Below are positions 31,958 through 44,279 of a stretch of 64,000 nt of DNA, piece after piece. The stretch is from Kalaharituber pfeilii (Eukaryota > Ascomycota > Pezizomycetes > Pezizales > Pezizaceae). The DNA lies in the NCBI GenBank assembly GCA_015179045.1, contig WHUZ01000001.1, forward strand, positions 1,922,001 to 1,986,000, read 5' to 3'. Each line of letters opens with the position of its first letter. Position 1 is the stretch's first letter. The translations under genes were made by a program, and so were the position numbers. The notes under the pieces were generated by a model. The model did no database searches. It saw only the letters and a program-made list of their open reading frames with translations, and was not told the origin of the DNA.

Positions 31958-33465
31958 CTACTCTCCCCTGACATCCCTTCCCGATGCTGTCGCCGTGTTC
32001 GGCTCATTATTCCACGAGAGGTACGTATGATCACCGAGTTTCCTGTATGAGGGTAACGAATATTAGCACCCATATCAAGGTTCCAAGGGGTGAAGTATGT
32101 GTATGTACGAACCTAGGCTTAATCAAATGCCTAGCCGCAAAAATTGTCCCAAGCAACACGCACAACCCGCCGACAACAATATATGCAATACCCAAGAACG
32201 GGTTCTTGCCACCCATGACAGTTGTGGTGGTGATCACGATTGACTTTGTGCCACCATAGAGTTTGACATTGAAGTCTACATACATTGCACAGGGTTAGTA
32301 TACGCTTACCCACTGTCAAAATAGGTGATAGAGGAAAACGTACTATCCACAATTTCCACAATATATGTCCCCTGTCCCATCGACGCCGTATTATTCCTCT
32401 TTGCCAATTTGCTGAAAGTCGGCAAACCCGCTGTTCTCATCCACACCTGGAAGTCTTCTCTATCACTCAAGTCTGGGATCGGGTTCTTCTCCGTGTATCC
32501 ATCCGGGTATTGCTTCCTCCAATTTGGCGGCGGCATCACGTCGTCGTTCCTATATTTGGACTTCTTGTACCGGTCCTTGTCAGACTTCCAAGCAATTCCC
32601 TTTTCCGTCATGGCGTATGTCTCGTTGTCCTTCCCGGGGGCGGTAATCCAGACTGGGTCACTGAATGTGTCGTTGAAGAGTGAGTTGGCAATGAGCCCGC
32701 AGGGATAGTATGGTTTATCCGTATCCGGGTCCGTTATCAGCGGTGAGCAAGCGTCGCTTCCGCGAAGCGCAGAGAGGGACACAGCCTCGCCTTTGAGCTG
32801 GCGCTCATCGACGGACTTGACATAGCGGCGGTGATTCTGATAGAAGTTGGTGAGGCGGTAGTAGAAGAAAACAGGGGGGTTCAGAGCGTTGGGAATTTCG
32901 AATTCGAGACGGCAGATTTGGTCAGGCTCGTCTCTGTCATCTATAGTGCGGTTGAAGGTTTCCCACCGGGGTGCTTGCTTGGGGGTGCCGCTCCGGAAGG
33001 AGTACCGGACATTGGAAGAGGGCATGTCTTTGAATTCGCCAGAGGCATCGTCGATGCAATCGGTGTAGTCGAGTACGATTTCCTCAACCTGGGTGTTAAG
33101 GTATTAGCTTAAGCTGGGGCGGGTTGAGTGTAGGCCAAATAGGAAGTACCTTTGAGCTGGCCCATAGCAGGAGACCACCAATAGGGGCAAATATAATGCC
33201 GACGATGAAGAAGAGTGGTAGAACAGTCTTTGGAGTAAGGATTGGTCTTTGACATTGTGTTAGCTGAGTGAAGAAGTAGCTCACAAAGGAGTAACGTACT
33301 GCCAGGCCTTTAATCGCTGTTGTCGAAAGGCAGTATCTACCAAGTAGTATCGTAATTAGCATTGGGTCTCGCCCACTCAACTGTGGCTTGAAACGGTAAT
33401 AATCGATGCGACATACTTCCTGGCCTCCTGCTCTTCTCTTTTTTCTTATCGTCGCCGTCGCCCAT
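31958..33465 (-). CDS. CDC50: CDC50/LEM3-family subunit of P4-ATPase lipid flippase
   Basis: Cdc50 proteins pair with P4-ATPases, are needed for their ER exit, and maintain phosphatidylserine/ethanolamine asymmetry in Golgi, endosome and plasma membrane. Six exons: 33465-33417, 33336-33300, 33246-33150, 33088-32344, 32275-32113 and 32042-31958, giving 391 aa. The cytosolic start [20 protein letters not shown] leads to [21 protein letters not shown]1 spans roughly residues 36-58 ([18 protein letters not shown]). The lumenal domain has paired cysteines ([31 protein letters not shown]) and [16 protein letters not shown]2 lies near the end ([20 protein letters not shown]). The last exon gives [14 protein letters not shown], the family's C-terminal hallmark. 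All splice sites are GT-AG. Confidence 0.95.
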
Positions 33466-34255
33466 GGTGTACGACTATACTCCGGAGCTATCTATTTTTT
33501 GAATAATCAATTCTTGTGGGGGGGGAGGGGGGGTTGCTAATGTGGTGGCAGAGGGTCGAGTTTTCGAGTTTTTTAGAATTAACAAATTGAAGACAGTATG
33601 AGCTCAGAAGTCGTCAGGTTTCTAGGATCAACGCTCGTCTGGAGTTTTGTGTGGGGGAGGGGGTTTGTTTCTGGTTCTAACGAGGAAATATTCGAGCTGC
33701 GAGCTGTGATGACGCTTGTCCGGAGGGATTTCAGGCCGTTGAAGGTGTGCCCTGGCTGCCTATGCTGAGACCGCAGTCGACACTCCTCGTTCCGAAGTGA
33801 AACCGCGATGTAATCGCACAGCGTTTCCTGTGCGCTTGCTTAGTCGAGAAGCTGGCGTAACCTGTCGAGGGTCCTAATTATACTTCAGGACGGGCGAAGC
33901 TCCCCCGGTCTTCAGGCAGAGCCATCACCGGGCGGGCTTAGACGCTTACTCATCCCGGCGCTAAGTCACGGTGTCTGCAGGCCCCGCGTGCTTGGTGCTG
34001 CTGAAGGTCCTTGGCACCAAGCCTCGCGAAGCAATAGTTTTTACCCGCAGCAGAACGGACAGGCTCAACAGGGACCAGCGTCGGATTAGGATAAGATTAC
34101 AATACAGATCGTTTCCTTTTGTTTTCATGTTTCTTTCCAAAGGATGCCGCCACGGATTGCTGATGCGCTGAGGATATGCGCGAGTTGTGGGTCCCTTGCC
34201 CTACCTCTGAGATCCCAATGAGCTGACTTGACACTGGTGGAACGCAGCGCTCGTC
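33466..34255. promoter_or_regulatory. Divergent promoter region of CDC50 and mitochondrial uS15
   Basis: 790 bp between two diverging start codons. A hairpin-forming inverted repeat, GCTTGGTGC ... GCACCAAGC, lies at about 33989-34022. There are G-rich runs near 33518-33534 and 33651-33666. No gene recognised. Confidence 0.4.
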
Positions 34256-35173
34256 ATGGCTCCGCATGCGGCGGGGCAGGCGTCAAGGTCGTTACCTGCC
34301 GTCGTAATACAGAAGCACGCGACTTTGTCCTTCCACTCGTCGGCAGTGGTAGAGAAGGATAAGAGGCCTCCTCGGCACCTACACAATCCGTTTGCGCAAG
34401 CGAAAGCGAAGGCCAACAAGGAGAGGAACCTGGCGAGACAAGCGGAGCTGAAGCAGCAGAGGGAAAGGAAGCATGTGGACCCGGTTGTGGGGACTCCGAC
34501 GCCGTTCACGGAGTTGCTAGGCCAGAAGCCGACGACGCTCCCGCCAATTGATATGATTACAAAACAAAATCTTAGCCCGGAGGACGTGGGGGATGTGCGT
34601 TTGAATCACTTTTTGAAGAAGGAGGAGCTGCCAACGTTCTTTGAAAGGAGCAAAATATTGACGTTTCCGAGCATGGCCGCAACGACGGGCGCCCATAACC
34701 CAATGATAGAGAAGCAGCAGGATGCTCAGCACTCGCATCAGGTGGAGGCCGTGAAGAGAATCGTGTCGTTAGGATTAGGGTCATCCAAGGATATTACCAG
34801 GGAGAACAAACTTGTTTGCATCAACACTTTTGGACGCCACATTACAGATAATACATTACCACCGGACCCTCTTCCCCGTCATGATGCAAAGCGCAAGAAG
34901 CATTTGCAAAAGACGCCGAGAGTTGGCCCAGATACGGGTTCGAGTGAGGTGCAGGCTGCGATTTTAACTACAAAAATCAGAGTTTTGGCAGAGCACCTCA
35001 AGGCGAACAAGCACGATAAGATGAATAAACGTAATTTGAGGCTGCTGGTACACAAGAGGCAGAAGTTGTTGAAGTATTTGAAGCGGAAAGAGAAGGGTGG
35101 AATAAGGTATAGGAATGTCATGGCGGCGCTAGGATTGGATGATCATGCTGTTCACTCGGAATTGTTCTTGTGA
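34256..35173 (+). CDS. MRPS28: Mitochondrial small-subunit ribosomal protein uS15m
   Basis: Bacterial S15 homologue of the mitochondrial ribosome, binding the central domain of small-subunit rRNA. Single exon, 305 aa. The first about 30 residues (MAPHAAGQASRSLPAVVIQK then HATLSFHSSAV) look like a mitochondrial presequence. A long lysine-rich fungal extension (KAKANKERNLARQAELKQQR) precedes the S15 domain at about residues 222-295: PDTGSSEVQAAILTTKIRVL, AEHLKANKHDKMNKRNLRLL and VHKRQKLLKYLKRKEK, ending GGIRYRNVMAALGL. The fungal protein is much longer than bacterial S15 (about 89 aa), as expected for this family. Divergent from CDC50; convergent with the GST gene. Confidence 0.93.
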   Translation: MAPHAAGQASRSLPAVVIQKHATLSFHSSAVVEKDKRPPRHLHNPFAQAKAKANKERNLARQAELKQQRERKHVDPVVGTPTPFTELLGQKPTTLPPIDMITKQNLSPEDVGDVRLNHFLKKEELPTFFERSKILTFPSMAATTGAHNPMIEKQQDAQHSHQVEAVKRIVSLGLGSSKDITRENKLVCINTFGRHITDNTLPPDPLPRHDAKRKKHLQKTPRVGPDTGSSEVQAAILTTKIRVLAEHLKANKHDKMNKRNLRLLVHKRQKLLKYLKRKEKGGIRYRNVMAALGLDDHAVHSELFL

Positions 35174-35628
35174 GATTGGAGGGTTAAGTCTGCTACAAAT
35201 GGTTTGAATGTGTTCTTGTACATAAGAGGTGAAAAAATATATTACCATGTCAATTAAATCCTGTTTGGAGCCAACTATATCATCCAAAGATAACTATAAT
35301 ATTTTTTACCGCAGATGTCATTGCAATTATCCCCAACGATATGAGATTAAGAGTGTTCCGAGCATGCTGCATGCTTTCAAGAGTCATCCATTGTGCATTT
35401 CACTTCAGGGTAATAGTGTGCTACACATGCATTGATGGCACATCTGTCTGGTTCGTCTCGGCATGACCCCCAAGCGCCAGCCAGGCACTCATGAGAAGAG
35501 AAATTTCGTAAAGGGAAGAATCGGTTATTTCTCGCGTTGTATCTATTCCACACAATCATCTAAACCCACACAATTGATGACGTGTGCCACAAAAAATAAA
35601 TCCATTATTACAACAAGGTTTCTGGAAC
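35174..35628. other. Convergent 3' region of uS15m and GST, nothing recognised
   Basis: 455 bp between stop codons of two converging genes. AT-rich with no repeat or gene seen. Confidence 0.45.
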
Positions 35629-36458
35629 TTATTTCGTTTGAGCAGCTGCAGCCTTGGCTCGGCGAGCCAAAAGTAGATTGATAATAGCCTTCCTATCCAC
35701 AACCTCGTTTATGGTGGGATGGCTGTCCACGGCGTTTACCCACTTCCAATAGTTCGGGAGAGTCTTCAACTTCTCGACAAGCTCTTGTGGGATGATCCAC
35801 TGAGCCTCTTCAGTGGCATACATCTTGATGTAGATGACGAAGCTTCCAAACATGATTTCAACCCAGGTCAAATGATCCTTTCCGCCAAAGAATGGGTTTG
35901 CGTCCTTGAGAAGAGGCTCAATCTCTTTATGAATGGTGTTATAGACCTCCTGATTAAGCGCGGGGCGTGAATCATCGGCCTGGGTATAGTAGTACTTGAC
36001 GAAGAGGGGCTGGACTTTGCTGTTGTATGTTTCGACAAAGAATCTTGCACGGGCGCGGAAAAGGGCGTTTTCCGGGCTGGTTGGGGGTGGGAGGATGCGG
36101 TTAGGGAAAGCGTCAACCAGGAACTATAATTGAGGTCAGCCTAAGTGATTGATGGTGGTGAAGTGAGGGTGGAGGCACCTCAGCGATAATCGCAGATTCA
36201 GTGAGAATCTCATCTCCGTATTTAAGGGCTGGGATTAGGCCTTTCTATAGTACTGTCAGCAAACCTAGAAACTCAATAGCTCTTGAAGTCGCTTACAGGA
36301 TTAATATCGAGGTACCACTGCTCTCTGGGTTTGTCGAGCGTCACAAAGACTTCATCAACCTTCACGCCGATCTCCTTAAGCACAGCATGTACTCTGCGAC
36401 AAAATGGGCACCTTCGATCGGTGTAGAAGGTAATCTTCTTTGGGCTTTCGGTACTCAT
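35629..36458 (-). CDS. Glutathione S-transferase-like protein with CPFC active-site motif
   Basis: Three exons: 36458-36297, 36244-36179 and 36123-35629, giving 240 aa, the normal size of cytosolic GSTs. The thioredoxin-fold N-terminus reads ITFYTDRRCPFCRRVHAVL. The CPFC at residues 17-20 points to a cysteine-type GST (omega-like or GSH-dependent reductase/dehalogenase), not a Tyr/Ser type. The GSH-binding cis-Pro and Glu-Ser appear as KGLIPALKYGDEILTESAII. The helical C-terminal domain follows (NALFRARARFFVETYNSKV, FFGGKDHLTWVEIMFGSFVI). The tail ends in an alanine/lysine run. Likely roles are thiol transfer or detoxification; the substrate is unknown. Confidence 0.88.
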
Positions 36459-36979
36459 AATGAATTATGTGACAGGCGCTTATGTGAATTCTGGCGTGAT
36501 TGAAGCTCGGCAATGATGATATGGCTGTTGAGTTCCTGAGTTTGAAGGAGGAAGTTGAGGCTATTTATCCGACACCAGACGGGCGCGGGGCAGGTGAGCG
36601 GGGCAACTGCACTCTGTAGGCATTGCGCAAAGCTGCAAATTATGCGATCATCGCTGTAAAGCGACCATTCCCAGTTTCGCATTTCATTCGGCCTGTCAGC
36701 AGCTTGCAGGCAATCCTCCCCAACGCCGCTTTGGACGTCCAGCTCTAGAGAAATGGAAGATATGTTGCGCTCTCCAGGAAGCGGGACAGCACCCAGGAGA
36801 AATGACTTCAGAAGACTTCTGCAAATTATTTCCTAATTCCAATGGCAAGCCAATGGCGTTATCTTCAATGTCTATGATATTGAAGCAGTCAGATACACTA
36901 AAAGTATTTTTTCTCTTTGTATTATCTTGAATTAAATCACATCTCTGCTGAGCCTATTACATAAGGCAGTACTGACCCG

Positions 36980-37145
36980 GTATTTCACTATAGCAAGTAG
37001 ACATTACCTGTTGCTGAATCAATTAGTCCTGAAAAGTCCTTCACTTTTACTATAGCACTTCTTTTCACTATAGCCACACAAATGATCTCACCCATTCCTT
37101 CACTATAGCCAGGATTTCACTATAAGGAGTTTCACTATACCCGGG
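36980..37145 (+). repeat. Cluster of six TTCACTATAG motifs
   Basis: TTTCACTATAG, TTTTACTATAGC, TTTCACTATAGCC, CTTCACTATAGCC, TTTCACTATAAGG and TTTCACTATACCC occur within 166 bp on the same strand at irregular spacing. They could be sub-terminal transposase sites from a decayed element, or regulatory. Only the repetition itself is certain. Confidence 0.6.
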
Positions 37146-38038
37146 TCACATGTATTTCTTTGAGCATGCAGGAAATATCCCGGCTGTCTGGAGGGTGCAT
37201 TTGTAATCGACATCTCCAGACCCAGTCAAACATGCCATCTACATGTTGACACGACCGTCGGAGACATTGGATGCGAACGATGGGGCAATGCATCAGGGAA
37301 ACCGGAGAAGGGAGGAGCCATGTGGCGACGGGGTGAAGACAGGCCGGGGAGGAGAGTAGGATATACCAGTGCTACCAATCCTAATACCACGGTGAGGTAG
37401 GAACATCCCGAGCTTCTGGGACATCCAAATTGTTTCATAATTCAGCAATTGCCATCGCAAATCCTTAGATTCAACCAACTGCGATTCCATACATGCCATG
37501 CTGCCTGGAATATAATCGGCTGAATTGCATGCCCTGAGAGCATTGACGGATGCATATGGCCTCGCCCTTCAGGGATGTCGACACGGCATAAGTCGCCAGC
37601 TCTAGCGAAGCCATTGCTTAAGCTCGCCGTCTGGACATCATAGCCCGGGCGGTACAGAGGCTGCGGCAGGTCATCGCTGCTGCAGGCCTGTACTCGCTAC
37701 CGAATCACCGTCTACCGCAGCCGGGCCGGCGCTCTCTCCATCCATTTGAAAGCTTCAATGGGGCACTGCTCCAGTCAAGCAGCTACATGTATAGCCTCAC
37801 AGAATTAAGCTGCCCCCGTGACCGTGACCCAACACCTTGTAGCCACAGTTTCCCAGACAGTATGCCGAATCGCCAACTTGGGTATACAACCTCTATCCCA
37901 CTTGCAAGTATGTAGCTCATGGAAACTAGTGAAAGGGCCTGTTGGCCCGCCTCCCTCTCTTATATCATCGACATTCACCGCAAGTCCTCCCACGCTAGAT
38001 ACTGTACATATCCAGAGACCAGCGTGACAGGTCATTAG

Positions 38039-38062
38039 CACGTGCAATTCGTTAATCACGTG
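38039..38062. promoter_or_regulatory. Two CACGTG elements upstream of SDA1
   Basis: CACGTG at 38039-38044 and again at 38057-38062, about 130-150 bp before the SDA1 start codon. This is the Cbf1/bHLH core site. The paired arrangement and distance suit a promoter; binding is inferred. Confidence 0.5.
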
Positions 38063-38190
38063 TTGAAATCTTGGCGAAAATATCGAGAAACTATTCTTTG
38101 CGTATTTGGCAGCAACAAGCGCCGATTTCACTCTGGGCTCATCTCTCCAATTTCGCTCTTACTTGATTCACCTCTCTACAGCTATACATC

Positions 38191-40804
38191 ATGGTGAAAC
38201 GCAAAAGAGCCGGTCTTGTCAAACTTAACAATCTGTAAGTTTCCACCCTCACTGTACAAGACCTGGTAACCATCAGCCCCAAAAGTTACCAACCAGCTCC
38301 ACCAAAGCCTTTGATACTTATTCCTCTCCAGGCCCCTTCTCCAAAATCTCATCCGCCGCGATCCCCCCTCGTACCAAGAAGAGTTCCTTCTACAATACCG
38401 GCACTATGAGTCCCAGCGGGACATATTCATGTCGACACCCTCCTCCTCGTCAACCAGCACCGACGCCTCAAACGCCGAAAAGTTTGCGGACCTTGTCGGC
38501 TTCATGTCGCAAGTTGCCAATTGCTATCCACAGTATACCAAAACCTTCCCCGAGGATCTTGGGAGCCTGTTGCTGAATAACCATGCGACCTTGCATCCTG
38601 ACCTACGAGAGAAATTGGTCCAGAGTCTGGTCTTGCTCAGGAACAAGGATGTCATTTCCTCGCCGGATTTACTGAAGACTCTTTTTCCGATCTTGACGGT
38701 GACGAAGGCGAAGGCGCTAAGGGCGCAGATATATACGACAATTATTGCCGAGATGAGGAATGCGAATGCGAAAACGAAGAATCATAAGTTGAATAAGACT
38801 GTGCAAGCGGTGCTATTTGGGTTGGTGGAGACTGGAAAGGATGACCCACTAAGTACGGTTGGATTGTGGGCGGTGAAAATTACCAGAGAGTTATGGAAAC
38901 GGAATGTATGGGATGATGCGAGGGCGGTGGAGATTATGAAGGAGGCGGCGCTGAGTCGGAATCATAAAGTGATGGTGGGGGGCGCGAGATTTTTTCTCGG
39001 GGTGGATCAGGAGAAGGAGGAAGTGCTAGAGGGAGACAGTGATGATGATGGGTTGGGTTCTTATGTGGAGAAACTAAGGAAGGGTGCGGGAATCAGTAAG
39101 ACTGCAAAGAAGAAACGGCAGTTGGAGAAGGCAGTTTCGGTGCTGAAACGGGTTTGTGCTTCAGGTTCTATGCTTCGAGAATTCGATATTCTGACGGTCA
39201 TATAGAAAGAACGTGCAAAGCACAAGCCTCATCCACTAAATTTCTCCGCTTTACACCTCCTTCGAGACCCACAGGGGTTTATAGAGCAGCTGTATTCGAT
39301 GCATCTGAGCCCCAAAAACACGAAGTTGAGCTTAGAAAACAAATTGGTAGTTTTACAATTGGTTACGCGGCTGATAGGTCTACATAAACTCGAGTTACTA
39401 CCAATTTACAGCTACATCTTAAAGTACCTCACCCCTCGTCAACGGGAAGTCACCCACTTTCTCGCTTGCACCGCCCAGGCCAGCCATGACCTGGTCCCTC
39501 CTGACGTCCTTGAGCCCCTCGTCAAAAAAGTTGCTGACGAATTTGTCTCTGATGGAGTGGCGTCCGAGGTCGCCACCGCGGGTCTCAACGCAATACGTGA
39601 AATCTGCGCCCGTGCTCCACTCGCCATGACTACGACACTGCTACAGGACCTCACAGAATACAAGGGAAGTAATGATAAGGGTGTTATGATGGCGGCAAGG
39701 AGCTTGATCGGGCTATACCGCGAGATAGCGCCGGAGATGCTTAAGAAGAAGGATAGAGGCAAGGTCGCGGTCATGGATATAAAGAAGACCGGAGGTCCAC
39801 GGTTACGATTTGGTGAAGAGAAGAGCGGAGTGATTGAAGGGTTAGATTTATTGGAGGAGTGGAAGGAGCAGCAGCGGAAGTTAAAGAATGGGGAGGCTGG
39901 TGAGGAAAATGGGGAAGGGACGGATGAGGGAGATAATGAGGACGGTTGGGAAGGATGGGAAGTGGAGGACGATGAAGATAGTGATAATGAGGGGTGGACT
40001 AATGTGGAATCTGATGATGAGATTGTGTTGAGCGATACGGAGGATGAGAAGCCGGTGAAGAGGCCAAAATTAGCGAAAGCGATGAAAGGGAAGGTAAAGG
40101 AAGATGAAGAGGAAAAGGAGGAAGAGGAAAAAGAGGAAGCGGAAAAGGAGGAAAAGGAGACGGAGGAACAGAAGACTGCCGAGGAAATAAGGGAGGAGGA
40201 GAAGCGCATAAACAAGTTGGCTATGACGAGGGTTTGTTGCCATTTTCTTCATATTCAGGAAATCTTGTGACTGACGTTTTTCTGGTGATTTCACATTTAG
40301 ATCCTCACCCCCGCCGACTTCGCAAAACTAGCTGAACTCCGCACCCAAGCGGCTCTTGACAAACAGCTCGGTAAAAAGCGAAAGAACGCTGAAACGTACG
40401 CCCCCTCTTCCCTCCCCACTCTCCATTTCTTCCCCTCTCATAGATGCTGACTATCTTCCCCTCCATATAGCACGCGCACCACGAACGAAGACGCTATAAC
40501 TTCCGACATCATCGCGCACACACATGCCCCCGCCAAATCCAACAAGGAGGAACGCATGGCCAAGGTTCTTGCTGGCCGTGAAGATCGTGAGAAGTTTGGT
40601 AGTCGCAAACATAAGGCACTAGATGAGAAACCGCATAGCTCGACAAATAGGGAAAAGGCAAGGAAGAAGAATTTCTTGATGACGTTGGTGGGGGCGAAGA
40701 GGAAGCAGAGAATGGGGCTGGTTGAGGTGAGGAAGGGATTGGTGGGGAAAAGAAGCAGCAGCAGGGAAAGAAGAGGAAATAGATATATACAGACGATTGA
40801 TTGA
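38191..40804 (+). CDS. SDA1: SDA1, 60S ribosome biogenesis factor
   Basis: Sda1 is a nucleolar/nuclear protein needed for late pre-60S maturation and export and for G1 progression. Five exons: 38191-38234, 38332-39151, 39206-40231, 40301-40395 and 40471-40804, giving 772 aa. Start [20 protein letters not shown]; then [86 protein letters not shown] and the [20 protein letters not shown] block. The middle (about residues 480-640) is strongly acidic with E/D runs. The C-terminus has [20 protein letters not shown], the SDA1-type basic end. Introns 1 and 4 interrupt codons; all are GT-AG. Confidence 0.95.
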
Positions 40805-41958
40805 TGTGTTGGTGTGGGAGGTGTTGTATTTTTGTGTGGCTGTTGTTACATTACTATGCGTTACTATCTTCATACTTACATGATTAAATTGGTACTCCTA
40901 TGGATACCGGGAATGAGAGGAAAAGTAAAAACCTCTCGCTTGATAGATTTATGTCAGTTCTGGGTTGTCCATATCGAGATTGATATTGAAACATTCTGTA
41001 GTTCTTGGCATACCTGCCAACTACCAAATGCGGTAGCCAAGAGCATACTAGCTCAAAGCTCATATATCTCTATGACTAATCGCTTGATTTCAACACTTGC
41101 ACTTACGATTTATAGAGTCGTGCTAGACAGCACGCTAGGCACTTTGCGGTAATAATTGCAGCTAATTCTACAAGGCTATCAACAAGTTTAAGAAAGTAAT
41201 AAATAGCGCTTTTCAATCAAAATTACACTGTTCATTGCTTAACTCTCTTTCGGGAGAGCTTCTAATAATCAAAATACTCAATTAAAATGTATTCTGTTCG
41301 GCAAAGTCGGTACCGACTTGGGGACAACGTGGAAATGCTAGAATATTACGCGAAGGAAAATCAACATACAAGTCGCCCTGGCTCCACTAGAATTTAGTCA
41401 TATGGGACTGGAGCATTACAGTCCATCTTTTGGAAAGACACTGGACAACCCTATTCCCCAGCTCGGAATCGAACCGGGACCCTTAATTCTATAGCCCTCC
41501 ATGTCGTTCTAACCTCCATCACTCAAGAGAACAGACATATTTACCACTTCACCCAAGTGATAGGTCATTCGGAAGTATACAAAGCTCCATCCTTGTACCG
41601 CCCCTCCTCCGACAACAGCTCATCCGACAGCCTTCGCCACCTCCGCCGCTCAAAGGCCCTTCGGTAGTTCAAAAGCCTCTCCCATTGCCTCTCCCACCTC
41701 CGCTTCTCGTACCTGGTGTGACCTCCACTGCCGCCTCTTCTACGGCCTCTGTGAAAGTGGTTTAGGCGAACCCTGAAGGGAGTTCCACTCTCCTTGTGGG
41801 CGAGACCCTCATGCCAGGTGATATTGCTGTTTGCTCCAAATTATCAGTTCCAGTCGCTTACATGCAGGTGTAATATGAAGCTATTAAATGATAATTATAC
41901 ATCTAGCCTTTAAATCTATTTGAGGACAGGAGGAAGTGGTATTAATGCTGCAAGAAAC
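40805..41958. other. Intergenic with SINE copy 3
   Basis: Between SDA1 and the copia element. SINE A copy 3 lies at 41371-41575. Otherwise AT-rich sequence with a short CT/CG-rich patch at 41600-41760, no gene. Confidence 0.45.
41371..41575 (-). repeat. SINE family A, copy 3
   Basis: On the minus strand it opens with CCTATCACTTGGGTGAAGTG, which fits a Pol III A box (TGGGTGAAGTGG-like, about 41542-41559). The B box is GGTTCGATTCC at 41465-41475. The body has GGACTGTAATGCTCCAGTCC and CTAGTGGAGCCAGGGCGAC. This copy keeps the most tRNA-like 5' end of the four. Confidence 0.78.
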
Positions 41959-42039
41959 TGTAAAGTTCACGCTGCTATGACAGGAATAATACTGCATTCA
42001 ATAGCAACTATCCGTGTTCCACATAATGATGATAAAAAA
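41959..42039 (-). repeat. Downstream LTR remnant of the copia derivative
   Basis: Matches 44280-44361 over its length with about three mismatches; both contain TTCACGCTGCTATGACAGG and AGCAACTATCCGTGTTC. At about 81 bp it is much shorter than a usual LTR, so it may be a truncated LTR. Confidence 0.7.
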
Positions 42040-42041
42040 CC

Positions 42042-44178
42042 CTATCGAGTGATTTCTATTGCGCTCTTTTTGGGATCCCTTCTCCGAGGGTTCTTTGCAG
42101 TGGTAATCCTGTTGTTTGCTAGAAGCCCTCGGTAGATACCATGAGTGAGGGATGGAGTCAATATTCTGGCGGGTATGGCTCGCTCGGATAGTTTTCCGTC
42201 GTTGTATGTGTGCGCATATACAGGTTCTCCGAATGCTCGAAAGGCTGAACGCTCCTCTTGAATATTTGTTCCAGGGCGAGCCACCTCCAGTGGAGATTTT
42301 CCTTCCAACGTAATGTGAGGGAGCCTATTCTTCACGAATACAACGTATTCCATTGCATAGGGCCAGAATTTTTTCGGAAGACCACTCCCGAACAGATTGT
42401 TGTGGATCATAGAAGCGATGGTACGGTTGGTTCGCTCTGGTACGGCATTGGTCTGACTGTGGTGTGCTACAGTTGGCCGTATTGTAGTTCCTCTCTTCAA
42501 CGCCCATTCTTTGGTCTCATTCGAATAGTACTCCCCTCCGAAGTCTGTCCTTATTTCTTTGACGGGGCGTCCAAATGCTCGCTCAAACTGCTCGACCATC
42601 TCTCTGAACGCCTTCCCAGCCTCGGATTTCGTACCTGTGGCTCGCGCTAGGGTAATCCTGGAGTGATCATCTATCAGGGTGATAAAGTATCTTTTTCGTC
42701 CAACGCCCTCTGTTGGGTAGGGCCCACAGATGTCGGAATGCACGAGTTCTCCTACTTCTTTTGTCCGAATCTTATTGAGTTGAGACGCAGCTACTGGTTT
42801 GCTCATGCTTCCTCTCATGCAGGCATCACACTCCTCGCGCGGTCGACGTAATAGAGAAGGGGGTGCTTCTGGGATGAGTTTGAAGGAGGAAAGGGGAAAA
42901 TGTCCATACCTTTCATGCCATTCTTGTTCTAGCGACATCACTTCGTTTTCTTTGATAATTCTGAATTTTCCTTGCTTGGTGATGTGAGTTATCCTTCCAT
43001 CTTGTGTGATGGTTCCTTCTCCATTTTGCATTCTTATATCTGCACCGGCGTCTTCCAGTGCTCCCCAGCTAATCAGCTTCCTGGGACAGGTTGGGATCAC
43101 GAGAACGTCAGGCAGGATGAGCTCTCCGACTTTTACTGTACCCTTGTGGGTGGATATGGCCATGCCGGATGCTCCTTTTATTTCCTCATGCCATTCCTGA
43201 GGATCAATGAGGTCGTTTACATCATATGTAACATGGGTGGTCGCCGCACAATCCACGTTCCACGCAGAGGATCTGCTGGTGGATTGAGATAACATGAATA
43301 AGAACTTCTCCTCTTCTTTTCTTTCCTCCTCTTCCATTACAAGAGCCTCTTTAGTTTGCTTGTTCTTATATCTGCAGTCCTTTTCGTCATGGTTTGTTCC
43401 TGGATACCCGGATCGTTTACAGTGCCAGCATCGTACTTCCTTTTTGGATTCCTGAGTGATAGTGAGGGCCGCCTGAGGGTCTATTGTTATTTCGTCTTTG
43501 GATGATTTTTTCCGGGGTGTTACTTCCTTCAACCTCATTACCACACTGGCGTAGGTAATTGTCTTCTTTGAGGTGATATTATCAATGATATTCTGATAAG
43601 GTTGCATGCGTGGTAACGAGGCTAGCAGCATTGTCGCTTTCCAACCATCACTTTGACAAAAAGGATGAATTCCTGCCGCAAGTGATGATGTGACTGTGGA
43701 TCCTGTGCTGGCGGATTGCGCAAGTTTGAGCCATCGGCGTTCGAATTCCGTGATATGGTCGGAAAGGGAGTCTTTTCTGTCATCGAACTTTAAGTGGGTT
43801 ACATTCATGAGAAGTGAGGACAGGTGAATTCTGGTTTGTCCTTCATAGTTGTCCTTCAAAATTTTCCATGCCTCGGCCGCATTTGGGAGCTGCCCTGATT
43901 TTCAGCTGTGCTTCTTTCTCGCAGCTATCCATTAAGTAGTCGAGGGCTTTATCTGACTTATCGTCCCAATCTGTTGCTCCAGACGATGGCCTGGGTGTAG
44001 TCCCGTCTACTATCTCCAATAGTTTCTGGCGGCGAAGTTGCCTTTGAGCTTCCACTACCCAGGCTGGGTAGTCATTTTCGTCCCTTAGTTTTTCCGATAT
44101 GCGCGGTGTGATTTTCAATATGGTGGCCAGGTCTGCAGATCCGGCTTGCTGGGGTGCGCTCGTGCCTTCTTTCGCCAT
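42042..44178 (-). pseudogene. Copia gag-protease-integrase polyprotein, frameshifted and truncated
   Basis: The N-terminal gag segment starts at 44178 (MAKEGTSAPQQAGSADLATI). Near 43893 an extra A shifts the frame; the expected NAAEAWKILKDNYEGQ continues in the next frame. The main frame to 42042 (about 600 codons) holds gag (LMNVTHLKFDDRKDSLSDHI), a CCHC-like knuckle (CWHCKRSGYPGTNHDEKDC), protease (WNVDCAATTHVTYD, with DCA in place of the usual DSG), GAG-pre-integrase (WHERYGHFPLSSF, CDACMRGSMSK), and integrase with DDE residues in HSDICGPYPT, IRTDFGGEYYS and NAVPERTNRTI. It ends just past the integrase linker with GIYRGLLANNRITTAKN; no RT motif follows. It cannot transpose alone. Confidence 0.85.
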
Positions 44179-44279
44179 GATGCTTGTTTTGCTTCCTTGG
44201 TATATGATATCCTGAAATCCTGGTCTGGTGGCATCGGTGGCAGATCTTAGATTTCTTTTTTCTCAATGTGTTGCTACCA

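Larger units (their letters stand above)
36459..38190. other. Intergenic between GST and SDA1
   Basis: 1.7 kb between divergent genes. It holds six TTCACTATAG-type motifs at 36980-37145 and, close to SDA1, two CACGTG elements at 38039-38044 and 38057-38062. No gene was recognised. Confidence 0.45.

Noticed and set aside
39439..40294. Antisense open frames opposite SDA1 rich in Ser/Phe
   Set aside because: They mirror the acidic E/D-rich coding region of SDA1 and show no motifs.
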